Shown: one piece after another, positions 12,026-23,268 of the stretch
Layout of the letters: each line of letters starts with the position of its first letter
Position numbering within the stretch: the first letter of the stretch is position 1
Assembly: GCA_918807975.1 (NCBI GenBank)
Contig: OU964918.1
Span: 24,660,477 to 24,724,476, forward strand
Source: Aplidium turbinatum
Taxonomy: Eukaryota > Chordata > Ascidiacea > Aplousobranchia > Polyclinidae
DNA length: 64,000 nucleotides
Direction: 5' to 3'
Notes under the pieces: model-generated
Seen by the model: only the letters and a program-made list of their open reading frames with translations
Database searches by the model: none
Told to the model about the DNA's origin: nothing
Translations under genes and position numbers: made by a program

Positions 12026-13369
12026 GGCGTAACAACAAATCCAATTTTCAATGTTGTTTCAGGATACGGTCACGGAGGAACAGAAAGCCATTCATACGAA
12101 GCAGCTCAATAGGCAAAACTACAAACTCTTTGCATCTTGTTTGTATTTCAAGATTACCATTGTAAGGTTAACTTGGAACCTTTCAGTTAACTAATTTTTT
12201 ATTTCATCCTGAAAGTTACCGCATTTTTATAGATACCGATCGATCGAGAGTGTGCATGCAAAGCTAATAGCTAATTCAACTGTTTTCGCTTTTAATTCTT
12301 TGCTCAAATCGTGATCGCTTCCTATGAACATCATCATGGACTCGCAAAATATTTGATCAACCATTTTTTGAATCTCACTTCCCCACATAGACTATGAATA
12401 GTAGCAAGGTGCATTTCCACAATCCCCAGAAAACAGCTAGCTCATTACGCTATTAGGCTACCGTAGCCTATTTATTTAAAAAAAAACTTCAAATGGATAA
12501 GTCAAACGAATATTCAAAAGGATCAAGAACATTCATACTTCAAAATATTTAAACTTAATGAAACTAAATAAATTTGGGAGAGATTCAAATGTCATAATAA
12601 GAAATATGTTAATTGGGAGAGATATCAGAATTGTGTTGTTAGCGATGGCGCGTATCTGGGTTCACAGTAGACCTGACCACGGTGCGGCTGAGATTGCCGC
12701 TTTCGCCGTTGACCGGATACAAGTTCACATGTCACCGCAGACCATAGAGGTGTAGCCTACAAGATCTGGACGCAGCTCTTAGGCTACTGCTTTTCATCGG
12801 ATTTGGATCTTGTTTTTTTGATAGCAGCAGGATCCGGGTCTAAACTTTCATGACCTTTTTTAAATATTAAAAACAAAAACATAAATTTTAAATGAGATTA
12901 TTCCAACATTTTCAAATCGGGAGAAAGTTTTGAACCATTGCGTTTGTGGCAATACTGAGAATAACATTTATTTTGTAAAATTTGATTTACAATGAGCATT
13001 TGAGAAGAAAGATAAGATTTTAATCTCCAACAAACTTTCAATCAAACTAAAATAAAAAAAAATTAGCGCCTTTGTTTTACCAGTCGAGTTATACAACAGT
13101 CTAGAACGCGTTAATTAGACGTCCAAAACAATGAAAAAACTCCATTTTTCAAAATCACATTATGAGACGCATGACCAACAAAAGCTACTTAAATCATATT
13201 ACGGAAAGCATGACCAACCAAAGCTACTTGACTACATAAAAACAGAAGACCTAGTGGCAGTTGCAGCAGCAATAAAATGAAAAGTTCTAAATTTTTCGGC
13301 CATAGCCTACTAAAAAATCAAAATCCGGAGTCAGCAAAATCTGCATTGGAAGGTAGCCTAAGGTCAACT
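12026..13369. other. Nothing recognised; several TA-insertion motifs
   Basis: No gene seen. TAGGCTA/TAGCCTA motifs are dense here (near 12452, 12462, 12752, 12780, 13304, 13352). A small tandem duplication lies at 13140-13240 (gcatgaccaacaaaagctac and gcatgaccaaccaaagctac). Confidence 0.5.
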
Positions 13370-13545
13370 GAAAAAAGAAAACGAGGTAGACTACCAACAC
13401 GATAGCATAACATTCAGGCATGGACCCAACTCAATTTGGCGACACCTAGTTCAAAACCGTGACTCATGGAGGCAGATGACCCGTGTTGATGAACAGGCGG
13501 AGATGGCGACTGAATATAATGACATTGTATTGCATATTGAATGAC
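13370..13545 (+). pseudogene. Possible RTE-like LINE C-terminal scrap
   Basis: The frame reads KRGRLPTR, then further on DSWRQMTRVDEQAEMATEY and stops. The pattern GRxxTRW...DRxxWRxMxR is typical of the C-terminus of RTE-like LINE proteins; compare DRTKWRQFTREITADQ in the better-preserved fragment at 24155-24385. Short, with one interruption, so only a moderate call. Confidence 0.4.
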
Positions 13546-14309
13546 GTTTCATAATCGTTTGACTACATTTAGCTATATTTTTAAACTAACTGTTTGTTTC
13601 AAGTATTAAAATATATTTGCCCTCCTTCCAAAACAAAGTTGCTTCCACCCTAAAATTTTTTTTTTCTAGCTACATCAATGCTTTTCATATTCAACTTGCA
13701 AACCCGTCTAAAATCAGAGTTTAGCAAGTAGGCTAGTGATTCAATCATATTTGGAGTACATGATAGCTTACCTGTTACTTCATTACGTTGAATGGAGCAA
13801 ATGGCAGTTAAACGAGCATAAACTTAGTTCTTAAAGGTGCACTGCAACGAAAATACATAGCTTTTATATTCGTAGATCTTTCTAAAATAAAGCGATTTTG
13901 TCATTACCTAACACCAGGCCCGTAACTAGTAGGGCAAAGCCCCCTCTCCAAAAATGTTAGTCCCCTTGAGAAGAATGATGTTAATTAGTCTTAACTCTTT
14001 TCGTTGACTTTTCAGTTTTTTACGCGATTTTCTTGTGTTGTTTCATTGTGTGGTCGAATGTTGTGTTAAACAGACAGACTCTAGATTTATTGCTGGTTAG
14101 ATCCAGAGTAGGCCTACAGTGCAGTAGATAGAAAAATAGTGTAGTTTCTGGCAGTAGGCTAAATGAACTGAGTTTTCTAGGTAGCCTACTTATGATAAAA
14201 TTGTGCATAAAGAACAAGGCCTGCTCATAAACTTGTTTAATTACATCATGAAAAAAGATTCCAAATTATCACAGATTGTCAAAGAAACCCTAAAAACGAG
14301 TCCTGCGCT
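13546..14309. other. Nothing recognised
   Basis: No coding similarity. A possible hAT-like terminus (caggcccgtaactag, near 13917) has no partner that I can find. TA-insertion motifs occur near 13730, 14110, 14155 and 14182. Confidence 0.45.
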
Positions 14310-14450
14310 GTGTTGATGAAAAACATGCTCGAAATTTTGAAGCTAGCCGATACCTGCCTCCAGATGCGCAAAACAGACATAAATAAATCGTTAAAGTTGG
14401 TAAATACTTCACTCAACATGATTCAGTCACTACGTAGTGATGATGCGCTT
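14310..14450 (+). pseudogene. Possible hAT transposase scrap
   Basis: An open stretch reads KNMLEILKLADTCLQMRKTD and continues INKSLKLVNTSLNMIQSLRS. The spacing of L, LQ and a terminal LRS resembles a helical segment found in ZMYM/TTF-type hAT transposases. There is no flanking inverted repeat and the match is by pattern only. Confidence 0.3.
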
Positions 14451-14714
14451 CTAGTTCAGGCCCTTAGGAGAATCTTTATGCTAAACGTGTTACACGTTGT
14501 TTTTTTGCAGTTTGTCAACCCAACTTTGATTTTAGTGGGTGCCGCAACTTTTTGGGTCACGTGATCACCCTTAAATCGGGGATTTTCCCAGAAATCACGT
14601 TTTAGCTCTTTTTACGGCATTTTTGTGCAATTTGATTTTTGCATATTTTAACTTAAAAAGCATAGGCTACACAAATAAGTGAGACAAAACAAACACAAAA
14701 TAGTTTGATTGATA

Positions 14715-15030
14715 ACGTCATTATGACGTCATCAATTTTTTTTGCTTTTTTAACCTATTTGGTCGTTTGCTGTTGGTTTTAGTTGGAGTACCGATTACTA
14801 AAACCATTTCACAATTCCCAAAAGTAGTTTCGTCATGATTGCATCTTTTATGACGTCATCATTACATTATTAGCCTAGGACTAGACAACTTGAAATTCAG
14901 GAACCAAAGAAAAGTTTATTCCGAAAAAAGCGATCAAATATCATCATCATAAGTTTTGCAAATGCTTAAAATTTTGCAATCGCAAGCAATAATAATAATA
15001 CCGGTACAGTATGACGCAATAATGACGTCA
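14715..15030. promoter_or_regulatory. Cluster of TGACGTCA (CRE/ATF-type) palindromes
   Basis: Three perfect TGACGTCA octamers lie at 14724-14731, 14851-14858 and 15023-15030, with related aacgtcat at 14715. TGACGTCA is the consensus site of CREB/ATF bZIP proteins. All three are followed by atca, so they may be copies inside one unrecognised repeat and not a real enhancer. Confidence 0.35.
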
Positions 15031-15492
15031 TCAATGATATAAACAGAAGAACAACTACCAGGGGTGAATTTCCCTTTTAGCCATGCCACTTTAAAAGTTA
15101 AAATAATATGTAGGCCTACGGTAATTATGATCTACAAATCAAATGAATACGCAACACCACATTATGCAATGTCTAAATCCACTGTCAATTCAAGATGAAA
15201 AAACTACCGGTACGGTAGCGGTTTTTAATGTTACATTCATACCATACGTAATTTGATGTTAAGAAAATTCGTACGACAAGTTACAACATAGAATTTAGAA
15301 AATCAAAAGCATTTCTTGAATGGTCAGTGTGGATTGGAAATAAAACGTGAATGTGGATTGAAGATGAAACATCAGAGAGGATTGGAGATTTTGTGGTCGA
15401 ATTGCATGTTTCGTACTCGGATGAACAAAGGCTTGTGCATTTTATGGATTTTTTCTTAAAGCAACATCGAGAGCCACAAGTAGACTGATAAC
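15031..15492. other. Nothing recognised
   Basis: Unassigned AT-rich DNA between the TGACGTCA cluster and the hAT element. It holds taccggtacggta and a TAGGCCTA motif near 15112. Confidence 0.45.
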
Positions 15493-16477
15493 TAGGGCCA
15501 TTTTTATATGACCATAAAAAATCAATAATATGACTTTATTTTTTGGAAAATATGACTTTATATGACTTTATGTGAAAATCGTTTATTTTTACATGCGAAC
15601 AACGTCACTCACGGAACTAAAGAGTAAAACATACGCAACATAACAGTAATACACATCCATTTTTATTTTAAACCACTGTTGTAGTACAGTTTCATGTAGT
15701 GTGGAATGTTAGAGTCTTTGAAGTTACGATTTGGACGTAAAATGACTTTAGTAAGGAAAATGAGCGCTCCACAGACGCTGACGTGGGTTGACACTTCTGC
15801 AGTTTTGCATGAAGCGCTGGTGAAATGTCTTGTCTTTGTAGCTCCATAATTTGTTTCACATCGTTTTTGTCCAATCGCTTCTTAATGTAATTTTTGAGCT
15901 CAAGCAGATCTTTTCCTAAATCAAGGGCATTTAGATCAGCATGGGCCTCTTTGATGGTGTACGTACAACTTTCCATTTTGAGTATTAAGTTTGAAATATT
16001 GTTGTAGTGGAGGCATATTTCTGTTAACTGACTAGTCAACTTTGGATCGTTGACTGAATTTTTGACGCTCTTTACAATAACTCCTTCACCTTCCCATGCA
16101 TTGACTATTTCTTTCACTTTAATGCAATGTGTGACCTCATAAAATATAGGTCTGTGACTGTAATTGTTATGTAGGCTAATCCTACAGTTTGCCTTCGTTC
16201 AATCAGAAATTGTCTTACATTCTTAGTGCTTAATTGCTTCACCGCTTAAATTGGTACTTTTTATTTAAAGCATACAACGGTATGACTTTATAACTCAAAA
16301 ATATGACTATATAACTTAAAAGGCTGATTTATGACCTAACCAGGAAAATATGACTTTATATGACTTCATAACTTTCTTAATATACCTCATGGGGATGCGG
16401 TTTTTGCATTAAAATTGATTTCATGACTTACTGATGCATGAAAAAAAATATGACTTTAATGACTTTAAACGGCCCTA
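15493..16477 (-). mobile_element. hAT transposon with TATGACTTTA subterminal repeats
   Basis: Ends are TAGGGCCATTTTTATATGAC at the left and, reversed, TAGGGCCGTTTAAAGTC at the right. The flanking direct repeat ctgataac (15485-15492 and 16478-16485) is a perfect 8-bp hAT-type duplication. Both ends carry many copies of tatgacttta in the 100-250 bp next to the termini, as expected for hAT transposase binding sites. At 985 bp it is an internally shortened copy that keeps only the 3' part of the transposase gene. Confidence 0.92.
15692..16117 (-). pseudogene. hAT transposase C-terminal part
   Basis: A 141-codon open frame ends with CQPTSASVERSFSLLKSF, the core of the hAT C-terminal dimerisation domain (typical PxSxxxERxFSxxxxI). 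Upstream residues are charged and helical, as in the preceding all-alpha part of hAT transposases. The N-terminal BED finger and the catalytic aspartates are not present in the element, so it cannot encode an active enzyme. Confidence 0.8.
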
Positions 16478-16831
16478 CTGATAACTACAATGATGTATCA
16501 TTTCGTGAACCGATGATGCGGATTGGCTTGGGGTCCAAAACGGAACAAGCTGATTTGCATCATCATGTTTCCAACCCCAAGCTAAAAGAAAAGGTAGCCT
16601 AGTTGCTGAACATTTACGAGGCTTGATTTCCATATTTCAGCTTGATATATCTCTCTGCATGTATGCTGCATCAGAGCAGCTGACGTTGGTAGCAGCCTTT
16701 GAATAGTGCAACCATTGGTAAACATCATATAACGGCATTCGTCTACATCCGTGTTAGTAGGACCATTGCCATAAAGAGCTATAACCAGTGGTGGATATCC
16801 AAAAGATTAGCTTCCGGAACACGTGTTAATA
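16478..16831. other. Spacer, nothing firm
   Basis: Short unassigned stretch between a hAT and a LINE. The segment ccagtggtggatatcc near 16790 resembles a hAT terminus but has no partner. Confidence 0.4.
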
Positions 16832-18741
16832 CGTATGCGAAACGAAGCTTGTCAAACAAGAGCTAATGAGACTGTTCAGCGCAGGGTGGGTAGGGAAATG
16901 CCCTTTTCAGGGCACGGCAGTGCTCGCACTGTCGAAAAGTACAGACGCCCACCGTACTGCAGCTGAACACCGAGGGCATCACGGCCAGCAAGCTCAACAT
17001 CATCGATCACCTGGCCATCAAGCCCTCATTATCCTCCTCCAGGAGACTCACTGCACATCTGTGGATAAGTTGGTACTAACCAACTTCACACTCGCAGGCG
17101 CAACCTGCAGCAGGAAACACGGTCTCGCCACGTTTGTCCATGACCGGCTGAGCTGGCCCTTGGTTGACCAATCCCAAGCTCAATCGGAGATCGAGTGGCC
17201 TTGTGTAGATGTAGCAAGCTACAACATCGTCAATGTCTACAAGCCCCCACCTTCGCGGATAACATCAACAGCCATCCCAGTGTTCCCCCACCCCAGCCTC
17301 TACGCTGGCGATTTTAACTGCCACTACACTGACTGGGGCTACAACTCCATCACCAACGACGGAGTAAGTCTGGCCGCTTGGGCAACCAACAACAAGCTCG
17401 CCCTCTTATACGAACCTAAAGGCGCACCGAGCTTCCACTCCGGTCGTTGGAACACTGACACGAACCCAGACTGGCTTTTACAAGTGATGACCCCAATGAT
17501 CGCCAGCCGGACAGACGTGTGCTAGAGAAATTCCCAAGGTCTCAACACCGACTCTCGCTAATCACGCCCCCCTTGCTTGCCACACTTATTCCGAGCAAGC
17601 CTGTCAAGCGATAGAACTTCATAAAGGCCGATTGGGAATACTACAGCTTCCTCACAAACAAAGCTACGCAGTACCTCCCATCCCCACACACCATCAAAGC
17701 GGATGAAGCCTACCAGGACTTCTGTGATGCAATCATATCTGCGGCAAAAGACTCCATCCCGCGAGGTCGACGGAAAAACTACATACCTTGCTGGGATGTG
17801 GAGTGCGACAGGCTCTACCGCGACTTCCTCCGTTCCTCCCAGGGCACCGCCACCACCAACTCAGCAACAGCCCTGCTGGCAAGATTGGATTCAAAGAGGA
17901 AGGAGCGCTGGACAGAAGCCATAGACTCAATCGACTTCACGCGCTCCAGCCGCACAGCATGGAGTACACTCAACAACCTCACTGGCAGATCACGTGCCTC
18001 TCGTCGCCAATGCCCCATTTCAGCAAATGCCATCGCCTCACAACTTGTGAAAAATGGAGTGCACAGAACGAGAGACCGTGAATCAGACAAGTCCGTACTC
18101 AAGAAAATGACGTACCTCTGGAAGGTCCCAACACCAGTCGAGGGCAACATCTCTGGTGAATTTACCCCAGAAGAATTTTCCTCCGCCCTCCAGCACCTAA
18201 AGCCAGGCAAATCCCCGGGCCTTGACCACCTATGCCTGGAACTAATACTCCAAGCTGCCCCCTCTATGAGGTCCTGGTTAAAAGACTTCTTTTTCTGCTG
18301 CTTGCGTCACCTGCGCATCCCAAGAATCTGGTTGCAGTCCCAAAGTCGAAGAAGCCCCCAAGGGATCCGAAGAGCTACCGCCCCATCTCTCTTCTCTGTA
18401 TCCCTTTCAAGATACTCGAGAGACTTATCTACGCCCGTGTCGAACCGATAATAGACCCTCAGTTCCCTCGGGAACAAGCCGGCTTTCACCACGGAAGATC
18501 AACCGTAGACCAGGTCACTCTGATGACCCAAGACATCGAGGACAGCTTCTCGACAAAAAAGAAGGCTGGCGCCGTGTTTGTCAATCTCACGGCTGCCTAC
18601 GACACTGTATGGCACAGCGGTCTTACCTGCAAACTACTCCGTCTCCTTCCTGACAGGCATATGGTCCATATGATTATGGAACTTGTGCAAAACCGCAGTT
18701 TCACCCTTTCCACCGGTAGCGGCCGACGAAGTAGACTGCGT
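16832..18741 (+). pseudogene. Jockey-group LINE copy B, 5' part (endonuclease and start of RT)
   Basis: The sequence parallels the intact LINE at 50473-53660 from its N-terminal methionine region (ATGCGAAACGAAGCTTGTC) onward. Endonuclease motifs are recognisable: QETHC, YAGDFNCHYTDWGY, SGRWNTDTNPD. Then come PGKSPGLDHLC, the reverse-transcriptase entry SYRPISLLCIPFKILERL, EQAGFHHGRSTVDQVTLM and FVNLTAAYDTVW. There are several frame changes, for example just after the NPD motif near 17468, so it is a pseudogene. RT motif A reads VNL where the catalytic aspartate (VDL) is expected. The reading frame is cut at 18741 by a hAT MITE and resumes at 20729 with one 8-bp duplication. Confidence 0.9.
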
Positions 18742-19273
18742 TAGAGATGCAGCAAACCCAAAATTTTTATCCGCACACCGCACCGCAACTGACTCATCTA
18801 TCCGCGCACCGCACCGCACACCGCAATTTATCTGGAACTTTGACACTGCACCGCACCGCACACCTCAAATTACAAAATTCAAAAAAAAATATTTTAACGC
18901 GTTATTTTTTAGAAAGTCAATTGTAGCAAAAAGCACTCATGGCATATAACTGGTAGGTAACCTACGGTACCAGTACAGTTGTGCAATAATTGACTAGGCT
19001 AAACAGATCATATTCTCTTATCAGCAATGCATCTAAGTTCTAGGACATAATACAAACTAAGACAAATAGAATGTTCCTATCTATATCCAGCATTAGGACT
19101 TTTGAACACTTTTTGTAAGCAATAATGCAATTTTAGTGTCAGTGGCTATATGAACTACACACACAAGAGTAAAACTTATAGCCTGAACTCACTGGGCTAA
19201 CTGTTATAGTAACTAATGCGGTAGTTGCGCTAGGCCTATAGCCTGGTAGGCTAATTGAGCTAATCAGCTAGGC

Positions 19274-20484
19274 CAGGGGTGTGCAACCTTTATTGCAAGA
19301 GGGCCAGATATAAATAACTGGGCGACACCGCGGGCCGCACGTTTATTTAACATATGATTTCTAATAAGCTAGTTGCATGCACAAAAATGTAGATTTTTGT
19401 TAACGCATTTCAGGACTATACTCTCCATTCAACGGCACATAGTGAATGGAATAATTCCCCAGCAACAACACTTCCAACAATCGGAAACTTCACTCTGCCA
19501 ATTTCGGTAACCCGCCCTGTGTCAGGAGCCTCTACAAGTATGCGAAACTACTAGGAATAACCTATCAAGGCTTTGTCAGTCCGAGGATAAAGATTCAAAG
19601 CCAACCAAACCAACCAAGTTAAGACGCATAAATTTCTGAAGAAAACTGCTAGCCTATTCAAATTTATTGTCTTTGAACGAGTTCAGTGAGAAGTTTGCAG
19701 CTGGCTTCTTTTCCCAACGGCTTTTTTCCAAATTTACTTCAATGGAAGTGCTCGCAATTCGAAGTCCATTTTTCAAGTATTCGTCTGTCAGAACCGATCG
19801 ATAGGGAGATGCCATGCCGCCCGAATTGTTCGCACAAATACTTTGAGCCAAAAAGAGTCATTTTTGAAGCCATGGATTTTTTCAAATGTGGAAAGTCATC
19901 TTAGTTGAGATGTTTTCGGTAAAAATCGCCAAGATTCATTTTTAAATACTTCGCTTTCAAATCCGTTTTTCTCAAGAAAGTCAATAAGCTCAAGTTATAT
20001 CTGCTGGTGCTTTGTCAATCTCTATTGAATGGCGAAGAGAACGTACCAAACAAATGTCCATAAGGTTTGAAGTCCTTGAAACGAGCCAAAAATTCATACA
20101 ACAATTTTTCAAGTTGGTCTGCAAATTCAGTTTTCTTCTCAGGATGCATTCCATAGTCTCTCAAAGTTGGAAAGTGAAAAAGATTTCCTGTCTGTACGTC
20201 AGCTTTCCAAAGTCGTAAATTGTTCATAATGCCTTTTATGTGACCACACATTTTAACGTTCCAAATAATTAAATACAATGGATTAGCGGTGGACGGTAGG
20301 AGATTTCCAAAATGGTTAATAAAAGGTACGAAATCTACAATAATCCGCTCCACAATGAATTGTTCACACGTACCAGACTAAACTAAATTATAAATACGTT
20401 TCGCGGGCCGGACACAATTCAAAGTTGGCACATCTGCGCGGGCCGCACAGTTTTTCTTCGCGGGCCGCACGTTGCACACCCCTG
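19274..20484 (-). mobile_element. hAT transposon nested in MITE copy 1
   Basis: Ends CAGGGGTGTGCAAC and, reversed, CAGGGGTGTGCAACG, with the perfect 8-bp duplication agctaggc (19266-19273 and 20485-20492). Just inside both ends is a gcgggccgcac motif. The interior carries decayed hAT transposase coding sequence on the minus strand. This insertion is younger than the MITE, which is younger than the LINE: a three-level nest. Confidence 0.93.
19654..20353 (-). pseudogene. hAT transposase remnant (GTF2IRD2/SCAND3-like)
   Basis: Two open pieces can be recognised. The upstream piece (20353-20015) contains KADVQTGNLFHFPTL and later KLLYEFLARFKDF, patterns typical of the mid-to-C-terminal region of GTF2IRD2/SCAND3-like hAT transposases (NLxHFPTL, EFxxRFxDF). 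The downstream piece (19851-19654) contains LTDEYLKNGLRIASTSIE, typical of the very C-terminus (LTDEHLxxxLRIxTTxI). The frame between them is broken. Confidence 0.75.
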
Positions 20485-20728
20485 AGCTAGGCTATTAACC
20501 AAAGCCATTTTCAATTTTGCATAGCTTTCCAACTCAGGGTTTCCAGGGGAAAAAAAATTATCCGTGTTTCCAATTTAAATTTGAAGTTTCATAACTGATT
20601 TTCTTGAAAAGTTGAAAGTTTACACGGCAAGCGGCGCGGCGCGGCTTTGTCATTTCAACCTTCCACGCGGCGCGGCACGCGACGAAAAAGTCAAAAGAAA
20701 AATTCAACCGGCGCGGCTTGCATCACTA

Positions 20729-21830
20729 GACTGCGTCGACTCAGGAACGGCGTTCCACAGGGCTCTGTCCTGGCTCCCCTCCTCTTTAACACGTACACCT
20801 ATGACCTGCCTGACACCATCTCCAGGAAGTATGCTTACGCAGACGATCTGACTCTCCTGCATCCAGCCGGAGATTGGCAGTCAATGGAGAGGAACCTAAG
20901 CCAAGACATGTCAACTATATCAACATATTCAACATATTTCCAGAAATGGAAGCTACAGCTCAGCAAGGCAAAGACAGTGTCGGCGGCCTTCCATCTAAAC
21001 AACAAGGAAGCCAAACGTGAGATCAACATTACCACCGATGACGAACACCTCCCCTACTGCGCCGAACCCACCTACCTCGGCGTAACCCTGGACAGGTCAC
21101 TCACGTACCGACGACACCTGGAGTCACTGCGCAAAAAACTATCTGCGCGCGTTGCACTTTTGAGGCGACTGGCGGTTCCGGCTGGGGAGCTGATGCGAAA
21201 ACCCTTTGCACAGGTACCTTGGCCCTCGTCCATTCTACCGCTGAGTACTGCGCACCAGTGTGGTGCAGCAGCACCACACCCGCCACATTGACACCGCCAT
21301 CAATGACGCACTACGCACTGTGACTGAATGCCTGCGTCCCACTCCAACGGACTGCCTTCCCATCCATGCAGGCATCCAACCTGCTGAGCTTCGCCGTAAA
21401 AGAGCCATGATTTCCCTTGCTCGTCGCGCACTGGACCCGGACCACCTACTCCGCAGTACATTCCAGCGCCTACCTGGAGAATAGCAGCGACTGAAATCAA
21501 AACGCCCATTTGTGCCCGCCGCACAACAGCTTCTGAACAACGTTGAAGATCTTGGAATAAGTGCGGCACACTGGACGAACTACACATGGAACATGGAGTG
21601 GCAAAACAACACCTCCCGACTTCGTGATTTCCCACCCGACGTCGATTCTCACCCTCCGGGTATGTATCCCACCCTCGCAAGACTTGCGTGGGTCCGGCTT
21701 AACCGCCTACGAACCGGCGTCGGTCGCTTTCGTTCAGACATGTGCAGATGGGGCCTGGCTCCCTCACCGGATGCGAGTGTGGCGCCACAGACCAGGATTG
21801 GGCAGTCATGGACGACATGCGACATGGACG
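20729..21830 (+). pseudogene. Jockey-group LINE copy B, 3' part (RT core to C-terminus)
   Basis: Continues the LINE interrupted at 18741. Visible are RLRNGVPQGSVLAPLLFN, YAYADDLTLLHPAG (the YADD catalytic pair), TYLGVTLDRSLTYRRHL, and the C-terminal RLNRLRTGVGRFRSDM followed by a cysteine-rich tail. Compared with the copy at 50473-53660 it has several small frame changes (near 21180, 21480 and 21830) and loses similarity after the CRW region, so the 3' end is missing or scrambled. Not functional. Confidence 0.88.
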
Positions 21831-22339
21831 ACATCGCACACAATTTACGCGATTTACGTTTCTTTTTACTAATTTGTGGAGCAATTTCAGAATGGTTTAC
21901 TCTGTTGGGTTTTTGTGTAGTTATTGAGATTTTGTGTAGCTGAGTTTTTGGTCTTCTCTAATTTTAGCCGCAGTTTTTGCCCGTTCGTGTGTAAGAGCTA
22001 CGGTACCATTAATAAGTTAATAGCTTTTTATCTGCAAAAAAATTTCATACAAATATTACCCTAAAAGTCTTTCCAAAAAGCGCTATAATCCATTATTTGA
22101 GTGTAAATTTGCAAAAATTTTCCAGAGAAGCATGCCCCCGGACCCTCCTAGAATTCGCGTGCCTTCGGCACGCTCTAACCCCCACCACTTTTATTGCTTC
22201 CCTTGCTCAACCCACCAGGATACGCCACTGCACATCAAGTGGCGATAGCTTAATCAAACACTTTGTCGTTCTCATTATTTCATCAAATATTTGCCCCCAC
22301 CCCCATTTTTTTCTGGCTACGCCACTGGTTTGCACAATA
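21831..22339. other. Patchwork of element ends
   Basis: Two stretches end in tacgccactg (near 22220 and 22329), the second after ttttttctggctacgcc. These look like right-hand termini of CAGTGGCGTA-type hAT elements, and a relative (ctggctacgctactg) lies near 61853. Left partners are not found. The second terminus directly abuts the hAT transposase scrap at 22340. Confidence 0.4.
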
Positions 22340-22575
22340 TCACACCACAACGTCTGGAAATTCATCACGAAGCAATTTTGCCACAACATTTTTGCGACCT
22401 AACAGTAACATCACAGCCGCGCCATCACATACAACACTAATCAAACAAGAAGATAAAAATGTTGTAGACATGCCGTATGATTTTAGGCAGCTCTTCAGGG
22501 AATCAAAGATGCCATTTTCTGTTAGACTAGCTAGCTCAACAAGATCTACAAATACATTCACAGGTTCGCTCAGGA
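22340..22575 (-). pseudogene. hAT transposase fragment (central domain)
   Basis: The minus-strand frame contains VDLVELASLTENGIFDSLKS, then LKSYGMSTTFLSSCLISVVC, DGAAVMLLLGRKNVVAKL and FPDVVV. This matches the catalytic-core side of GTF2IRD2/SCAND3-like hAT transposases (pattern ...IxxxLxxxG...LxxxxSDGAxxMxGxxxGVxxxL...FPxxxxxHCxxH). The expected tryptophan after VVV is a stop (tga) here, and the HCxxH region is cut off by another element end at 22339. Confidence 0.75.
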
Positions 22576-22834
22576 AAACCTAAGTTTAGGTATCCCTGGG
22601 TTCGTTTCCGTCAAGACTGGTACGAAGATATATTATCAGAGTGGATACGCGATTTAACGTGGTCGACTCATCAAAAATATTACAGATATAGGCTACTTTT
22701 ACTGAACAGGGCAATGCATAATAAGAGTATAAAATATTCGAGCTTCCGGAACGCCGTTCCGGACAAGTCAACTTTTTGATCGAGCTTCCGGAGCGGCGCT
22801 TCGGACCGTTCCGGCTGAAATCCAGCCCTGGTCA
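22576..22834. other. Unassigned, with palindromic CCGGAACG motifs
   Basis: Contains ccggaacgccgttccgg (22746-22762) and a related inverted motif cggagcggcgcttcgg, followed by ccagccctgg, which could be a worn hAT terminus. No coding sequence recognised. Confidence 0.35.
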
Positions 22835-23268
22835 TAAGTAAAAAGGATAAAATTTGTCCAAACTTGGTGGTAATGTTGTTCAAAGTGTAAGCAATTTCTG
22901 CTATCTTAGCAGTGTCATAACTGACACTTATGATGATAGCACGGAAATTAGAAGGCGAATTGCTATGGCAAAAACAGCTGTGACATCACTTACAACGGTG
23001 TGGAAACAGAGGTCAATTGGTAAAAACACAAAATTAAGATTGGTGCGAACTCTCGTTTTCCCAATTGCCACATATGGATGTGAAATTTGGACATGCAAAA
23101 AACGTGACATTAAAAAGTTGAAAAGTTTTGAAATGTGGTGTCACAGAAGACTATTAGGCTACGCATCAGCTGGATGGAAAGAAAAAAAAGAATTTGTTAC
23201 CCAACAAATAAACGATAAATGGAGTCTGATTAACAACATTAACCTCAGAAAATTGAAATAGTTCGGAC
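22835..23268 (+). pseudogene. RTE-like LINE, C-terminal part (segment 1)
   Basis: The 135-codon open frame reads VSNFCYLSSVITDTYD, then IRRRIAMAKTAV, KLRLVRTLVFPIATYGCEIW and KLKSFEMWCHRRLLGYASAG. This is the post-RT region of RTE/BovB-like LINE proteins (pattern YLGSxIxxDG, EIxRRIxxA, VxPxxxYGCExW, FExWCxRRxL). The frame runs into the hAT MITE at 23269 and resumes at 24155 after an 8-bp duplication (gttcggac). Confidence 0.8.

Larger units (their letters stand above)
18742..20728. mobile_element. GC-rich hAT MITE, copy 1 (hosting a nested hAT)
   Basis: Starts TAGAGATGCAGC and ends gcttgcatcacta, flanked by the 8-bp duplication gactgcgt (18734-18741 and 20729-20736). One end carries repeats of ccgcaccgcacaccgc, the other ggcgcggcgcggc; these look like asymmetric subterminal binding arrays. 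No transposase gene belongs to this MITE. Without the nested hAT (19274-20484) it is about 770 bp. Three more copies occur at 23269-24154, 31505-33407 and 53946-54844. It interrupts the RT region of LINE copy B, so it is younger than that LINE. Confidence 0.92.

Noticed and set aside
12558-12755. 65-codon ORF in the gap at 12-13 kb
   Set aside because: No recognisable domain, no splice context and no second copy; consistent with chance.
13917-13960. CAGGCCCGTAACTAG as a hAT terminus
   Set aside because: No inverted partner and no target duplication could be found.
23150-23165. TAGGCTA at 23154-23160 as a TA micro-insertion
   Set aside because: It lies in frame within an open LINE reading frame (RRLLGYAS) with no sign of a length change, so it may be original sequence.
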